From: Patiria miniata
Lineage: Eukaryota; Echinodermata; Asteroidea; Valvatida; Asterinidae
Assembly: GCF_015706575.1 (NCBI RefSeq)
Contig: NW_024037074.1
Span: forward strand, 19,395,334 to 19,459,333
Direction: 5' to 3'
DNA: 64,000 bases
Shown here piece by piece: positions 26,701 to 36,204 of the stretch. The position numbers and the translations under genes are program-made. How positions within the stretch are numbered: position 1 is the stretch's first letter; each line of letters opens with the position of its first letter. The notes beneath the pieces were generated by a model. It was not told where the DNA came from. It saw nothing but the letters and a program-made list of their open reading frames with translations, and did not search any database.

Positions 26701-29700
26701 TGATTATCTTGATCAGCACGGCAGGATTTCCTTTATTCCACACCCCTCCCCCCTTCCACAGGATCATGGAGTGAATGGAGTGCATGGAGCGTCTGCTCGG
26801 CCAAGTGTAACGGAGGCATCCAGACACGGTCAAGACACTGCCTAGGGGGCAGCGTCTGCATGGGCACGCCCGAAGAGTCAAGAGAGTGCAACAAACAACT
26901 CTGCAGAGGTGCGTAAGCCTTCACAGACAAAGTTTTTTTTGTAAGGTCACTTGAACATGATCATGACCACCATGTTGAAGTCAAGGTGGATCATAAGTCC
27001 ATCACAAGTCAATCACAAGTTTCCAGTCCTAGGTCAAAAGCTATTGAAATGAACTGTGAAAAAGTTCATGGCCAAGTTCATGATCATGAGCAAAATGTTG
27101 ATGTCACACTACACTAGTCACACTGTGCTAGTCACACTGTTGTAGTCACACTACTTCTGTCTTTTATTAGTCAACCACAAGTCCATCACTAGTCAATCAC
27201 AAGTCCATCGCAAGTCTATCACTAGTCAATCACAAGTCCATCGCAAGTCCATCACTAGTCAATCACAAGTCCATCACTGGTCAATCGCAAGGCCTCACCC
27301 CTCAAGGCCTCACTATTTAAGAATCAGTTGAACTTAACAAAAAGATGGTTTGACCTTCTGGTTTGAAAGCAGAGGGTCCTTACAATCATCCGTGAATGTC
27401 GCATTGCAAGTAAAGTATCAATGAAATCTAAACTGATAAATGACCGTTTAGCCTCCTACCAAAATTCTCCCCTCGAGCATAAATTTTCCTTCTTGCCCCC
27501 TTCCCCTCCCCCTGACAGAGACTCGCAAGACCACCCGCTGGACCCCCTGGATGATCCAGAATGCCACCCAGGACAGCTTCCTCCTCAAGCGCTACCGGTT
27601 CCTGTGCAAGGCGCCGGTGATCGACCGGTCCCTGCTGCGCATCGGCCGCATGAAGGTGGAGTACCAGCTCTGTCCGTACCTCAGCAAGACTTGCTGGCCG
27701 ACCGGAGGTGAGGAGTCGGAAGTGGAACAGCTGAACAGACTGATAGGTATTCATGGACGGGGACGCACACCAGCTGGGCACCCTGTGTCTTTACACATTC
27801 TCTGCATTTCTTGTGCGAAATTTTGTTTTGCATTGAGCACGAACTGAAAACAAAAATGTTTGCCAATTGCATATATTACCAAAAGTATGATGCCAAGCCT
27901 GTATTTTTTACTTTGCAAACCAAAATGTGCTATTTTTTTTTCAAATCTGCTTGGCTGAAATTTGATTGCAAATATAAAGATTTTTTTTGTCTAGAAGTAT
28001 GAAAGTTGCAAACTGCCAATATGATTTATTCTTTTTAAAGACAATTTTTTATTGATTGTTTTGGCCATTGCTCTTCCTGCTTTCATTTTTTTTGTATCCA
28101 TCTGTGTCCAAAAAAAAAATGAAATGATTTAAAAAAAAAAAAATCCCAGCTGGCACCCTGCATGAATCATAAATATGTATGAGGTCATGTGACTTATTAG
28201 CTGCAATAGTGGGGATACCGAAAATGAATTTCAGATGTGCGATCAATCACTGGGGTGGAAAAGTCATTTATTTTTTTAATTCTCAAAAACATGATGTTTC
28301 CTGATTGAAGTTGTAGTTGGGAAAAATTCAGATTCAAATTTTGGGACGAAATATCATTCTCATTCTCATGGGTAGAAAAGTACATGAAAGCGTTATTGCC
28401 TCTATATAAAAGTAAGCCCCATCTGAGGAGTCTTATAATGTATTCCTTCTCACACTGTTAATAGTCACATGTCGTCATCAGCAATATTGTAAAGATTTTG
28501 TTGTTTTTTGCTTAAAAAGCTGTGTTTTTGGTTTAAACACAAAGGGTCTGAGCCATATTGCATGCGATGCTTGTAAAAATGCCAACGTAATGCTACTGTC
28601 AACCACTATTTTCCAAACGAGTCTAAATTGGGCAGAATTGCTTGCCGAGATTCAACTCATTCCAACTCGTTGTCGTTGCGTTTTTCCTCTCGCTGTCAAA
28701 ACTACTTTGGATCTGGCGGGCTTCACAGAAAGGTGTGGGCCATTCCCAAAAGTCACTTCGTAGAAACTAACAGCTATATTTTGCTCCAATTGCTCGAGAT
28801 TAACAAATTTGTTTTACAGTCTTTTCTCGAAATTGTTAACGACATTTACGCGAAATCGTCCAGATCGATCCCTAAAACAAAGTCTTTAAACGCCCTTCAA
28901 CAGTGATCAACGTCAATTGCCATTGACAGAAACATTATGCCATTCTATTTGTATGCCTTATTTTGTTTTCTTTCTTGAGCGAAAAGACTGGGTGGTGTCG
29001 GCCGCAGAATGAAAACACATGCGCAGCGAATGGAGTCTTATTAGGTTTTTGTGTCTGGGGCCTAGAAATGCTTTCCAGATGGTGGGATATTTCAGGCAAT
29101 TGGCAAGAGCACCCTTCCTGATTTGATGAAGCGGCTTTCTGTGCTAGCGCAAATGTGCGCTGTCCGTACATGACGTGTCAGGTTCCATATATCAGGGCAC
29201 CGCTATGCAGTCTGGTTTCATTTTCACCGTGACGATTGATGGATTGGGTTTTTTGGGGGTCAGTCACCCCGTGAATTGAGGTGCCTCTCCCGACCCACTT
29301 CGAGACGGGTTACGTACGTAGAATGGGCTATGCAGGGACTAGTGAGGGCGCTGTTCGTTGTGATAATAACCAGAGTTACATGGAGGTTAGAGCAATGGAC
29401 TGTTTCTGCTTGTCAATCAAAGAATGCGCATTGACCAGTGAAATCACTGCTTTTGATCAGGTGACGTTGAGCGTGGTCAAACTTCAAAAGATGGGCGGGG
29501 CCTATGACAAAATCTGTAATGGTCTATTGAATGCACATGCAAGCCAAAATCATTTGTTTTAAGTCCAGCTTCCAACACTTGTAACAACGAATGTTTGCAA
29601 CCAGTGTGTGACCAAAATGTGTTGATATCTAACCAAATACCACATTGTGTGCCATATGATAATCTTTGCTCCAGAAAAATGCATGTGCACAATGGAAGAA

Positions 29701-32700
29701 TAGTCCTGACGTGCCTTTGTGTACATCTTGCCAACAAAAAGTTTCCAGCGTTTGTCTTGCTTCAGACTCTGCACATTTCAGCTCAAATAACAAAGTTCAA
29801 ACACAGCAATCATCTCTGCCCTCACAGGTACCCATTAACTCACTGGTGGGAATAAACCAATTCACGATAAAGTGTCTTGCCCGAGGACACACCCACCGCA
29901 ATCCCCAAAGGCTGGACTCGAACCCACACTCTGTAGAGTTACCCACAAGAATTTTGGGTTCAACGCTCGTGACCAACAAGGCTGCATCAGGCACCCTATC
30001 AAGCAGGAGTCATTAAATTTCCACCTGAGATAACCCAATCTTTCCGCAAATTTGCTGTCCTTCCATGGGTTGTTATCAGACGCTAACATAACGGCCATTT
30101 CGCGTTAGGCGTGCGTGTTTCGCATTATGTTACGGCTCCGTTGGGACAGGCGAGGCCGGCCCAGTGACCTCATGTTGTGCCCACACGCCATGAAAGAGTT
30201 GCATGATGTGTATATCAGGTGCTGACAGAAATGTTTATGGGAGCGTACGGGAAAATGTCTTGGTTGACTTACAAACTATGTCATCATGTTGGGGGAGTTT
30301 GAAGGCTAAGACGGAGCAATTCCTGTGGTATGGACGGAGGAGTGGTATTTTGACCTCTGGAAGGGACATATTGCCTGGCGCTCACGCGAAGATTAAAACA
30401 TTCAGATCAAAAAAAAGTTGTGCATACTTTGCTCCATAGTTCGCGAACCAGTACGAGCTAGCTCGTGGTGTGTCCCGTCTACTGGGCTCTCAAAAGTGGT
30501 CAAGAGCACCCTCTTGTTAATACACGGAGCCAATGAGCTGATCTTAAACAATCCAGTCTTTTCAAATGTAGGGAGAATTCAATGTCCAACCTTATACTTA
30601 ACATTTGTTTTAATTTGTTACAGAAACCACAAGGGGCATCCAAGCAAAGCTAGTCCCAAAATTCTCAACAATCCTATTGTGTTGTTTTTTTCTTTCTTTC
30701 TTTCTTTTTTCTTTTTGTTATTTTGGGTCTTTATTGAAGGAGAGGTTGACAAACTTTTTGTCAACCTTGCGGCTAAATATACATACATATTTCATCATGA
30801 AAACAACTGTAATGTCAAGTTGGGGAGGCAGATAACTGGACTTTACTGCGAGAACGCCAGCTGATTCCAATGTTGTGGCAGTCATTGACACTCAAGCATT
30901 ACCCAGGAGGGCTGTTCTTGATTGCCTAAAACTGAAGCTGTTGAGGGGGGATATCCTGCCAATGGGCAGTACAATTTCCCAGGCAGAATGTAGTCTGGTA
31001 GCTCCCTCATCCCCCTTCCCTACCCCCCCCCCTATTCTCTCCCCCTCCCCCTTCTCCAAGTTCAAATACAAAGTCACGTCCTGTCAATGTTTATCTTTGT
31101 CAGAGGTAGTATGTACTATATCCTGATGGATGACCTTAAAACCAGGTGGTGGGGTCACCGTTATAGGCCGGTAACCTGAGTTTGTTTGGGAGGGGGGGGG
31201 GGGGCGTACGCCCCTCACGATTCTCTCCCAAACCCTCCCCCCACATCCCCCACGACCCCACCCCACAACCCACACCCCCATCCCCGCAACCAAACCCCCA
31301 CACTCCCTCCCCCCTCCCCCCTTGGCTTTGCTGCTGTTCAGCAGGAGTGATAACGATGTAAGTCCTTGAGCACTAATAATGGCGGACACTTGCACTTCAT
31401 AAATACCCAGTACCCAATAGCATACACCTTTCCTTACGTCAACTTTGCTAATATACCACGAAAGTGCAAACGGTACCAACCAGCCATCAATATGAAACTT
31501 CAGAGTTTTGGGGTTTTTTTTCCTGATCTGAGGCCACACATTAAGGGTAATTCTGTAAAGTCACCTTGTAAAGACTACCAGTTTGTACTGTTCTTGAAAA
31601 AAAAATTCACAGCACTTTTTCTAAACCTGTAATAAAGGGAAAGTCAACGAAAGGTCAACAAAACTAGTACACTGCCAAAAACCGGTGCAGCTTGAAATGA
31701 GTGTAAAGACTTCAATATGTTGGGCTGGCACATGTGCAGACATTCGGTGTCCATTGATGGGCTAAAATTGGGTATAAGGAGAGACCTGATCTCGCCCGAT
31801 AGACGCCAGCGAGTTGACGGAGTACAAATTGAGGTTTCCTCCTAAAACATCATGTTATGAAGCACCCACTGTCATCAGCTGTTATTCTGAATCAACGTGG
31901 TGCTGATTAAAGTCCAAAGAGCAAGCCTTAGGGGTGCAAATGTTCACCCCCCAATGTTGCCAAGTGGTGTCCGAAGTCTGTCTTGCGTGGAGTTGCAGAA
32001 CAGGATCTTGCAATTTACTATCAGGCGTGTCAGAACGGAAAGTTAGCCTGGGGGCAAACAAGGGGGGGGGGGGGGGTTCAATAAACCTCACAAACAAACA
32101 AACACCACCAAACCCAAAAGGTAACATGTAGTACATATGGCACATTAGGCCAAAAAAAAAATATTCGGTCTCTGGTCAGACCAAAGTTCCGGAATTGACG
32201 CGGCCACGCGGCTTTTTTTTTTTCTTCAAGCTTGGATTGTACAGACAAGGTGGGGTACTATTTTGCTTTTTTTGGTGTCCTCATGTACATTGGTGTCCTC
32301 CATAATTTGCCTTGGTGCTTTCGATTATTTGCCTTGGTGCAATTTCCCATTTCTTGGTGCTCTTTGGTAAAAAAAAAATTAAGGAGGTGCGGAAATAGAG
32401 GGCGCTGTTGAAGCTACTGCGGAACATTGTGGAGAAAAAAAAAGATCGACGCGCATGATTAAAATCGACGCGCGCGCTGACCAGAGACCGACTTATTTTT
32501 TTTTTTTTGGCCTTACAGGGAGTTTTTTATTTAGAACTCTAAGTTTTTTAAGACAGCATTGAAAATGGGGGGGGGGATTTCTAAGGGGGGGGGAGCTAAA
32601 ATATCAGCACTAATGCTTTGAATGGCCGTAAAGTTAGCTTGTGTTTATGCTTGCTTGAGAAGTACTGACTGCAAAGTCCAAACACCTTGCAATAAAAGAT

Positions 32701-35700
32701 TGCTTTTTAAGCAGCTTGAGAGGATATTATTTTGATTGAAATGAAAGATGTTTGGAATACTAAATTGGAATTGATTTGAGTTGTTCCTGGTATTCACATG
32801 TGATTGCTTTCAAACAAGGAATAGAAATGAAGGAGTAAATGTACCTACTAAAATTTCTGAAGTCATTCTAAAATATGTTGCTTTACTTTTTACCTCAACT
32901 TGTGTCAGCTAAAAATTAAATTTCTTCCATTTACTGGAGTGAAATGTCTCTTTGCAGTCTTTGAGAAGACTTATTGCGACTAAAATTGTTGGGGAAAATA
33001 AGGTGCCCAGCCTGTAAATTTGCCCAGCAATTACTTGTGCCTTGCAGCTGCAAAAGCTTGATCTTGTTCCTTGTGGTCTTGCCATTTTGGGCGAGAGTAT
33101 TTTTCATAAAAAAAATAACCCAAATATTTATTATTTTCATTTATTCTGAAGGATCGTTTGGAGGCTGGACGGTATGGTCGCCGTGGTTACCGTGCAGCGT
33201 CACCTGCGGTAGCGGCGGGACTCAGCAGCGTCACCGGTCCTGTTTCCCTGGTAACACGCAGTGCACCGGTGAATCCTACCAACATCAGAGCTGCTCGGGC
33301 TACACCGAGTGCCCAGGTAAGACTTATGCAACATTGTTTCAGGCGAGTTAGTGCAAAATCGCTGGTCTTGAGATTTCGGCAGATTTGACTACATCTGATT
33401 AGTGGAGTGAGGTAGACAAGATCAGCCAATGTGAAAGGACCAGTAAATTTAGGATTGTTATTTTTATTTCACTGGCATGGCTGATATAGATTTCAGTATG
33501 TTAGGCACTAAACATTCAGCTGAGCATAACACAATATCAATTTCATGATCGTCGCGAAATAACCCCGTGAGGTTTCCTCAAATGTTTTGATGACACCGTA
33601 GCTCTCAAGCCTTGAAGACATCTTTCCCCGAGGAAACCCTCACTAAGCAGTCAGTGGGGAAAAATAACAAGGAGGGATTTAGTCGACAAAATCCCCAGTT
33701 GCCACAAAGTCGGCATTTATCTGCACACTGCTTTACATGGACGTTTTTAAGCACCGCCCAATCTTTGGTTGGTGTACATTTCAAACACTGCTTGCGACCA
33801 AGTTTGAATGAGCTTCCGTGGTCACCTGACCAGAACCCGCGATCTAATTGGTCAATACACATTAACCTTCCTATGGAAACATGCATTGTCAGCCTGGTTA
33901 TTACTTGGGTCAATATCGGTGAAGACCCCCATTGGTTTGTACACAGTATGCCAGGAGGTGAGATACAAACATTTTGACCATTGGTGACCGCTTAAATAGA
34001 AGAAGAGTTAATAGACTGATAGTTAGCATGGGTCTATTCTCTCTTAAAACCTGTTTGTTGCACAATCGTCAATAAAAGTTCTTTTTGAACTTTTTTTTAA
34101 AGATTGCCCTTGACCATCCAGTCAAACTTTTTGCTTTCTGTCCTTTTCAGTGGACGGTGGTTGGAGCTGTTGGAGCGAGTGGTCAGACTGCAGCGAGTCT
34201 TGCGGTGAAGGGTTGCATCAACGGACGCGGACCTGTACCAACCCTATCCCCGCCCACGGAGGCAGGGAATGCGAGGGCCCAGAGACAGTCACCGAGATGT
34301 GCTCCGTGTCCGAATGCCCGGATTTTGACAGTAAGCTTTTTATTTGGTGTAAACTCTTTTGGAACTCTAGTGTTACTGCCAGGGCTGTGCTGAATATATC
34401 AAATATTTGAATATTTGGATCATCAACCAAATATCTGAAGTAGCTTCTTCTTCTTCTCTTTTTCGATTCAAATACTTGACAAAAAACGTGATCAGTTTTA
34501 TTTAAATTTTAGAAGTTTCATGGTTTTATTCTTTGTAAAATGCCACGCTTTTGTCGAAAGCCACTTTCAACCATGATTTATGATTTATGATTGATTAAAA
34601 TCGGTCAAATATCGGCCATTCTGCTACCTGTTCTTTCAATTATTTTATAAAGCTCTTTGGCACTTGCAGGCGTTGGTGCATGGTTAACTTGATCACAATT
34701 GGTGCCTTTCAAATTTGAATATTGGACTATTCAATTCAGTCCATGTTGGAATAATCAAATACTAAATTAATCGTAAATGCACAGTTCTAGTTGTTTTAGA
34801 ACGGTTTCTAGATGGTTTAGGCTGGCACATGGTTCACTTGATCACAATTGGTGCATTTCAAAAATTGAATATTTGAATATTCAATGGAATCCATGTTGGA
34901 ATAATCGAATACTAAATTATTCATAAATGCCTAATGGGGAGGGGCCTAATGGGGCGGTCTATTGTCATGCAAATGGTCAGATGTGACAACTTGGGCTGTA
35001 TTTTCCCCCTCCAACCACCTATCACCTGGGATGCTAACATTCCCTCAGGTCTGATGTTACTCGCAGGTTCGTCTGGAGAGCAGAGCTCCGTCCCTAGCTC
35101 CAGTCGCATGTACCACATGTCGGGTTGGAAGGACTGGAGTCGCTGGACGCAGTGCACCAAGCCCAATCAGCTTCACAGACATCGCAGTCGTCGCTGCTTA
35201 GTGGATGAACCCACAGCCGGGCAGTGCATCGGCTGCATCAAGGAGCTTAAGCTGTGCGATTCACCAGAGAAAGGTGAGAACATTATCCACCAATGAGATT
35301 ATTTTTTGACTCATGAATATTTCTGAGAACTACCAAGACAATTTGTTAAACTGGGTCTGTACTCTACCAAGAAGAAATACTCAACTTAAGCCAAGAAGGA
35401 TGTTTGTCCACATTTTTTTTTTTTTACAAAGTGGTGTTTTTTTCTCAACTCTCTAGACATTTTGTATTTCGGTAATCACATGACACCTCACAACATGTGT
35501 TTTCCTCTAAGTTTGATGAAGTGGTAATTGTATGTGTATATCACAAAATTGATCTCTTCTAGGAAAAAAAATGTTGTTGTGAAGTGAACCAGTGCTGAGA
35601 AGTGTTCTCGACAGTATGTACTCTGTCCATCTTTAGGAAAATGCTGTTGTGAATTGGCAGACTAGCTAGAGTACACTGTCCGAAACGTCAAGTAAAGTTT

Positions 35701-36204
35701 ACTGGTTCTTTTTAGAACCACATTTTTTTCCAATTGAAGGGATTAATTCCGTGGTGTACCCAGAAACTTATCACTTCATCATGCCAAGTTTTCAACTACA
35801 TTCTATATACTCCTAAGTTTATGAGAAACATGTGTTTTTAACCCGTATTTGAAATGCTGTGTTTTCTAGAACCGTTCCCGTACGCCATCCCCGAGGTCCA
35901 GCGGTTACAGTCGCAGCCCGAGCTGGCCTGCTCGCAGCAGTCGGCCCAGCCGGGCGCCGGGGTCAGCCCGACGCTCATCCTCATCATTGCTCTGTGCTCG
36001 GCGCTGATCGGCGCCGTCTCCTCGGTGGGTGTCTACCGCTCCTGGCTCAAGGGTTGCCAAGCCAAGAAGAGACGCAGCTCCGACAACCGAGACCAGTTCT
36101 CCGACCGGTTTTCAGATAATGACGACGACGATTACGACTGCCAGCATCCCAGCGCATTCAGACATTACAAAACTGAGATTCGGAGCAATCCTATCCCGAG
36201 CTGA
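9983..36204 (+). CDS. SEMA5: Semaphorin-5 (3' part of gene, 13 exons, ends at true stop)
   Basis: Joining 13 GT-AG exons gives an open frame of 610 residues plus one split residue, ending in TGA. Exons: 9983-10053, 14091-14170, 15955-16002, 17787-17863, 20865-20939, 21246-21307, 22236-22394, 26762-26908, 27519-27746, 33152-33316, 34151-34330, 35067-35273, 35870-36204. Counting from the first full codon: end of sema beta-propeller 1-83, PSI about 84-131 (with DPYCGW), TSR units in 139-490, transmembrane helix about 532-554, cytoplasmic tail 555-610. PSI plus TSRs plus a TM helix is the class 5 semaphorin plan, and the order matches vertebrate SEMA5A/B, including the degenerate unit beginning TRWTPW. 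Known role: membrane guidance cue acting through plexins and proteoglycans. The N-terminal half of the sema domain is missing because the window starts too late. Sure of family; A/B assignment is not meaningful for an invertebrate. Confidence 0.93.
14091..14170 (+). CDS. SEMA5: SEMA5 exon: sema domain blade
   Basis: Acceptor TATTTTGCAG, donor CCT|GTAAGT. Entry phase 1, exit phase 0. Completes the Glu split from the previous exon and reads DGKITKVVRLPG, the conserved turn after the MFLGT strand in semaphorins. Confidence 0.92.
14218..14905. repeat. GGCT-rich degenerate satellite in SEMA5 intron
   Basis: About 690 bp built from CTGGCTGG, AACTGGCTGATTGG and TAGCTGGCTGG words, with pure GGCT runs around 14338-14374 and 14684-14721. 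A higher-order period may exist: AAATTGGCTG..TAGTTGG blocks recur near 14388 and 14740. It lies 48 bp downstream of a splice donor. The minus-strand open frame rich in QPAS is a by-product of the repeat. Confidence 0.9.
15485..15648 (-). repeat. tRNA-like (Ala-type) dispersed repeat, copy 1
   Basis: On the minus strand, GGGCTGGATAGCTCAGTTGG starts at 15586-15585 and gives a D arm, an anticodon stem CCGGA/TCCGG and a B box GGTTCGAAACC, then an A-rich tail (T run at 15476-15486 on plus). The acceptor 3' half does not pair and position 33 is C, so it is not a working tRNA. About 60 bp upstream of the tRNA-like head is also shared with the copy at 55769-55903. Confidence 0.7.
15955..16002 (+). 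CDS. SEMA5: SEMA5 exon: sema domain, 16 codons
   Basis: A 48-bp phase 0-0 exon (acceptor CTCTTTGCAG, donor ATG|GTAAGT) reading NRQCQPLKRIELHSEM. It matches the vertebrate stretch before the last propeller strands (REPIRSLQI region). It could be skipped without breaking frame. Confidence 0.88.
17787..17863 (+). CDS. SEMA5: SEMA5 exon: last sema strands and start of PSI
   Basis: Acceptor CCCCTTGTAG, donor AA|GTAAGT; phase 0 to 2. Reads GALYVGMSFGVVMVSVQRC and begins the PSI domain with its first cysteine. The LYVG..S strand motif is standard at the end of sema propellers. Confidence 0.93.
18218..18594. mobile_element. PIF/Harbinger-like MITE with TTA target duplication (divergent copy)
   Basis: The 377-bp element begins GGCCAAAAAAAAAAAGTCTC and ends GAGACTTTTTTTTTTGGCC; the inverted ends extend through CTGGTTTCTGGTAT/ATACCAGAAACCGG. 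TTA flanks both sides (18215-18217, 18595-18597). A 3-bp TWA duplication is typical of PIF/Harbinger. No transposase. Lies in a SEMA5 intron. Confidence 0.8.
19175..19560. mobile_element. 386-bp TIR element, full copy
   Basis: Left end AGGCATATATGATCATT, right end AATGGTCCTATATGCCT: inverted with two differences over 17 bp. The middle holds a perfect small hairpin, GATTTCCAACGATC / GATCGTTGGAAATC (about 19371-19407). A second copy lies at 24352-24722. No target duplication is clear and no transposase is encoded. Confidence 0.75.
20331..20480. mobile_element. Second, more decayed copy of the 144-bp TIR element
   Basis: Shares GCAACTTTTCCTCGGATCC, CTTCTCATGA, GTACAAAGTCTTGTGTG and CAGTTGCATGCC with 9665-9808 in the same order and orientation. 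The left terminus is degraded and no target duplication is clear. It lies in the SEMA5 intron before the PSI exon. Confidence 0.65.
20865..20939 (+). CDS. SEMA5: SEMA5 exon: PSI domain core
   Basis: Acceptor TTCTTTCAG, donor GA|GTAAGT; phase 2 to 2. Contains the PSI signature C-x4-RDPYCGWN-x5-C, the strongest family marker in the gene. Confidence 0.95.
21246..21307 (+). CDS. SEMA5: SEMA5 exon: end of PSI
   Basis: Acceptor TTTTACAG, donor GCAG|GTGAGA; phase 2 to 1. Reads DKDTLDLWIQEITACPVVNR; the WxQxIxACP pattern corresponds to the vertebrate SEMA5A stretch that closes the PSI. Confidence 0.92.
21803..21963. mobile_element. pogo/Tigger-like MITE in a TA site
   Basis: 161 bp with ends CAGTGAAATCTTGATAAGTC and GACTTATCTAGATTTCACTG, inverted with one mismatch and a TA on both sides. 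CAGTG.AA.CT.GATAAGTC is the familiar terminus of pogo/Tigger (Tc1/mariner superfamily) elements. Non-autonomous. In the SEMA5 intron before TSR1. Confidence 0.8.
22236..22394 (+). CDS. SEMA5: SEMA5 exon: thrombospondin type-1 repeat 1
   Basis: Acceptor ACTCGCCAG, donor TCAG|GTACAG; symmetric phase 1-1. Encodes a complete TSR starting DGDYGSWSDWFPC, with cysteine-rich CQCRRRVCDTPAPKCGG and a C-terminal NCS sequon. The PAPxCGG segment matches TSR1 of vertebrate SEMA5. Confidence 0.95.
22484..22526. repeat. (TTTG)n microsatellite
   Basis: An imperfect TTTG array with one TTTA unit, 90 bp downstream of the TSR1 exon donor. Confidence 0.85.
24352..24722. mobile_element. 386-bp TIR element, second copy with decayed right end
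   Basis: Begins AGGCACATAGGACCATTGGC and shares AATAACACCACTCAAAATCC, GTTTCAGCTCAGTGGA and TGATCGTTGGAAATCACC with 19175-19560, in the same order and orientation. The right terminus is not recognisable, and the left half of the inner hairpin is mutated. In the SEMA5 intron before the second TSR exon. Confidence 0.75.
25535..25988. repeat. 450-bp near-perfect palindrome (foldback element)
   Basis: Left arm blocks CTTCAATGAAATTATATATT, CCATTTGGGTCCCTAGATCC and ATACAATCAATTAAGTGAA recur inverted in the right arm (TTCACTTAATTGATTGTAT, GGATCTAGGGACCCAAATGG, AATATATAATTTCATTGAAG). Pairing over the core 109 bp has about six differences. The centre (GCTTAACC/GGTTAAGC, 25764-25781) is itself palindromic, so almost no loop remains. 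Intronic in SEMA5, hence transcribed. Confidence 0.92.
26762..26908 (+). CDS. SEMA5: SEMA5 exon: thrombospondin repeat (equivalent to vertebrate TSR3)
   Basis: Acceptor CCCTTCCACAG, donor AGAG|GTGCGT; phase 1-1. WSEWSAWSVC followed by CNGGIQTRSRHC matches vertebrate TSR3 (xQCGGGIQARRRIC) better than TSR2, so TSR2 appears absent here. Confidence 0.94.
26995..27296. repeat. Degenerate array of CAAGTC-CATCAC / CTAGTCAATCA words
   Basis: CAAGTCCATCACTAGTCAAT-like units of about 20-25 bp recur irregularly, densest at 27170-27290. A short related patch occurs at 57287-57330. No coding meaning seen. In the SEMA5 intron after the second TSR exon. Confidence 0.75.
27519..27746 (+). CDS. SEMA5: SEMA5 exon: degenerate TSR4-like unit
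   Basis: Acceptor CCCCCTGACAG, donor ATAG|GTATTC; phase 1-1. Reads TRWTPW then KRYRFLCKAP, the class-5 specific unit that keeps the WxxW start but lost the standard TSR cysteines; vertebrate SEMA5A has TPWTPW and RFRYTCKARL here. An internal donor at 27707|27708 (GGAG|GTGAGG) is also phase 1 and would shorten the exon by 39 bp in frame. I chose the long form because vertebrates have a linker at this place. Confidence 0.9.
29827..29998 (-). repeat. tRNA-derived SINE copy in SEMA5 intron
   Basis: Reading minus: a tRNA-like head with B box GGTTCGAGTCC (about 29920), then GGCAAGACACTTTATCGTGA and a tail ending CACCAGTGAGTTAATGGGTA. The GGCAAGACACTTTA tail type is common in invertebrate deuterostome SINEs; the precise family is unassigned. 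Confidence 0.6.
31005..31325. repeat. C/G-rich low-complexity tract
   Basis: Clusters of CCCCC runs on both sides of a G12 run at 31191-31204. The minus-strand frame here is Gly/Val-rich by composition only. Confidence 0.7.
32148..32512. mobile_element. PIF/Harbinger-like MITE with TTA target duplication
   Basis: 365 bp, GGCCAAAAAAAAATATTCGG at the left and CCGACTT..TTTTGGCC at the right; GTCTCTGGTCAG/CTGACCAGAGAC are inverted. TTA flanks at 32145-32147 and 32513-32515. Very similar along its length to 55321-55705. Internal motif GACGCGGCCACGCGGC and a repeated CTTGGTGC word. In the SEMA5 intron before TSR5. Confidence 0.85.
33152..33316 (+). CDS. SEMA5: SEMA5 exon: thrombospondin repeat 5
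   Basis: Acceptor TTATTCTGAAG, donor CCAG|GTAAGA; phase 1-1. WTVWSPWLPC followed by SVTCGSGGTQQRHRSC, a canonical TSR with three tryptophans and the CSVTCG core. Confidence 0.95.
34151..34330 (+). CDS. SEMA5: SEMA5 exon: thrombospondin repeat 6
   Basis: Acceptor TCCTTTTCAG, donor GACA|GTAAGC; phase 1-1. VDGGWSCWSEWSDC and the RTRTCTNP...GGREC block are nearly the same as in vertebrate SEMA5A TSR6 (VDGVWSCWSPW, RTRSCSNP, GGDIC). Confidence 0.96.
35067..35273 (+). CDS. SEMA5: SEMA5 exon: juxtamembrane thrombospondin repeat 7
   Basis: Acceptor TTACTCGCAG, donor AAAG|GTGAGA; phase 1-1. A Ser-rich linker precedes WKDWSRWTQC. The middle of the TSR is shortened, as in the last TSR of vertebrate SEMA5 (SWSEWSDWSEC). 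Confidence 0.93.
35870..36204 (+). CDS. SEMA5: SEMA5 terminal exon: stalk, transmembrane helix, cytoplasmic tail, stop
   Basis: Acceptor TGTTTTCTAG; ends at TGA 36202-36204. Encodes a Gln/Pro-rich stalk, a hydrophobic helix beginning PTLILIIALCSALIGAVSS, then a stop-transfer segment (KKRRSS), an acidic patch DNDDDDYD and the end IRSNPIPS. The tail is about 56 residues, shorter than in vertebrate SEMA5A. GC-rich codons contrast strongly with the flanking introns. Confidence 0.93.
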
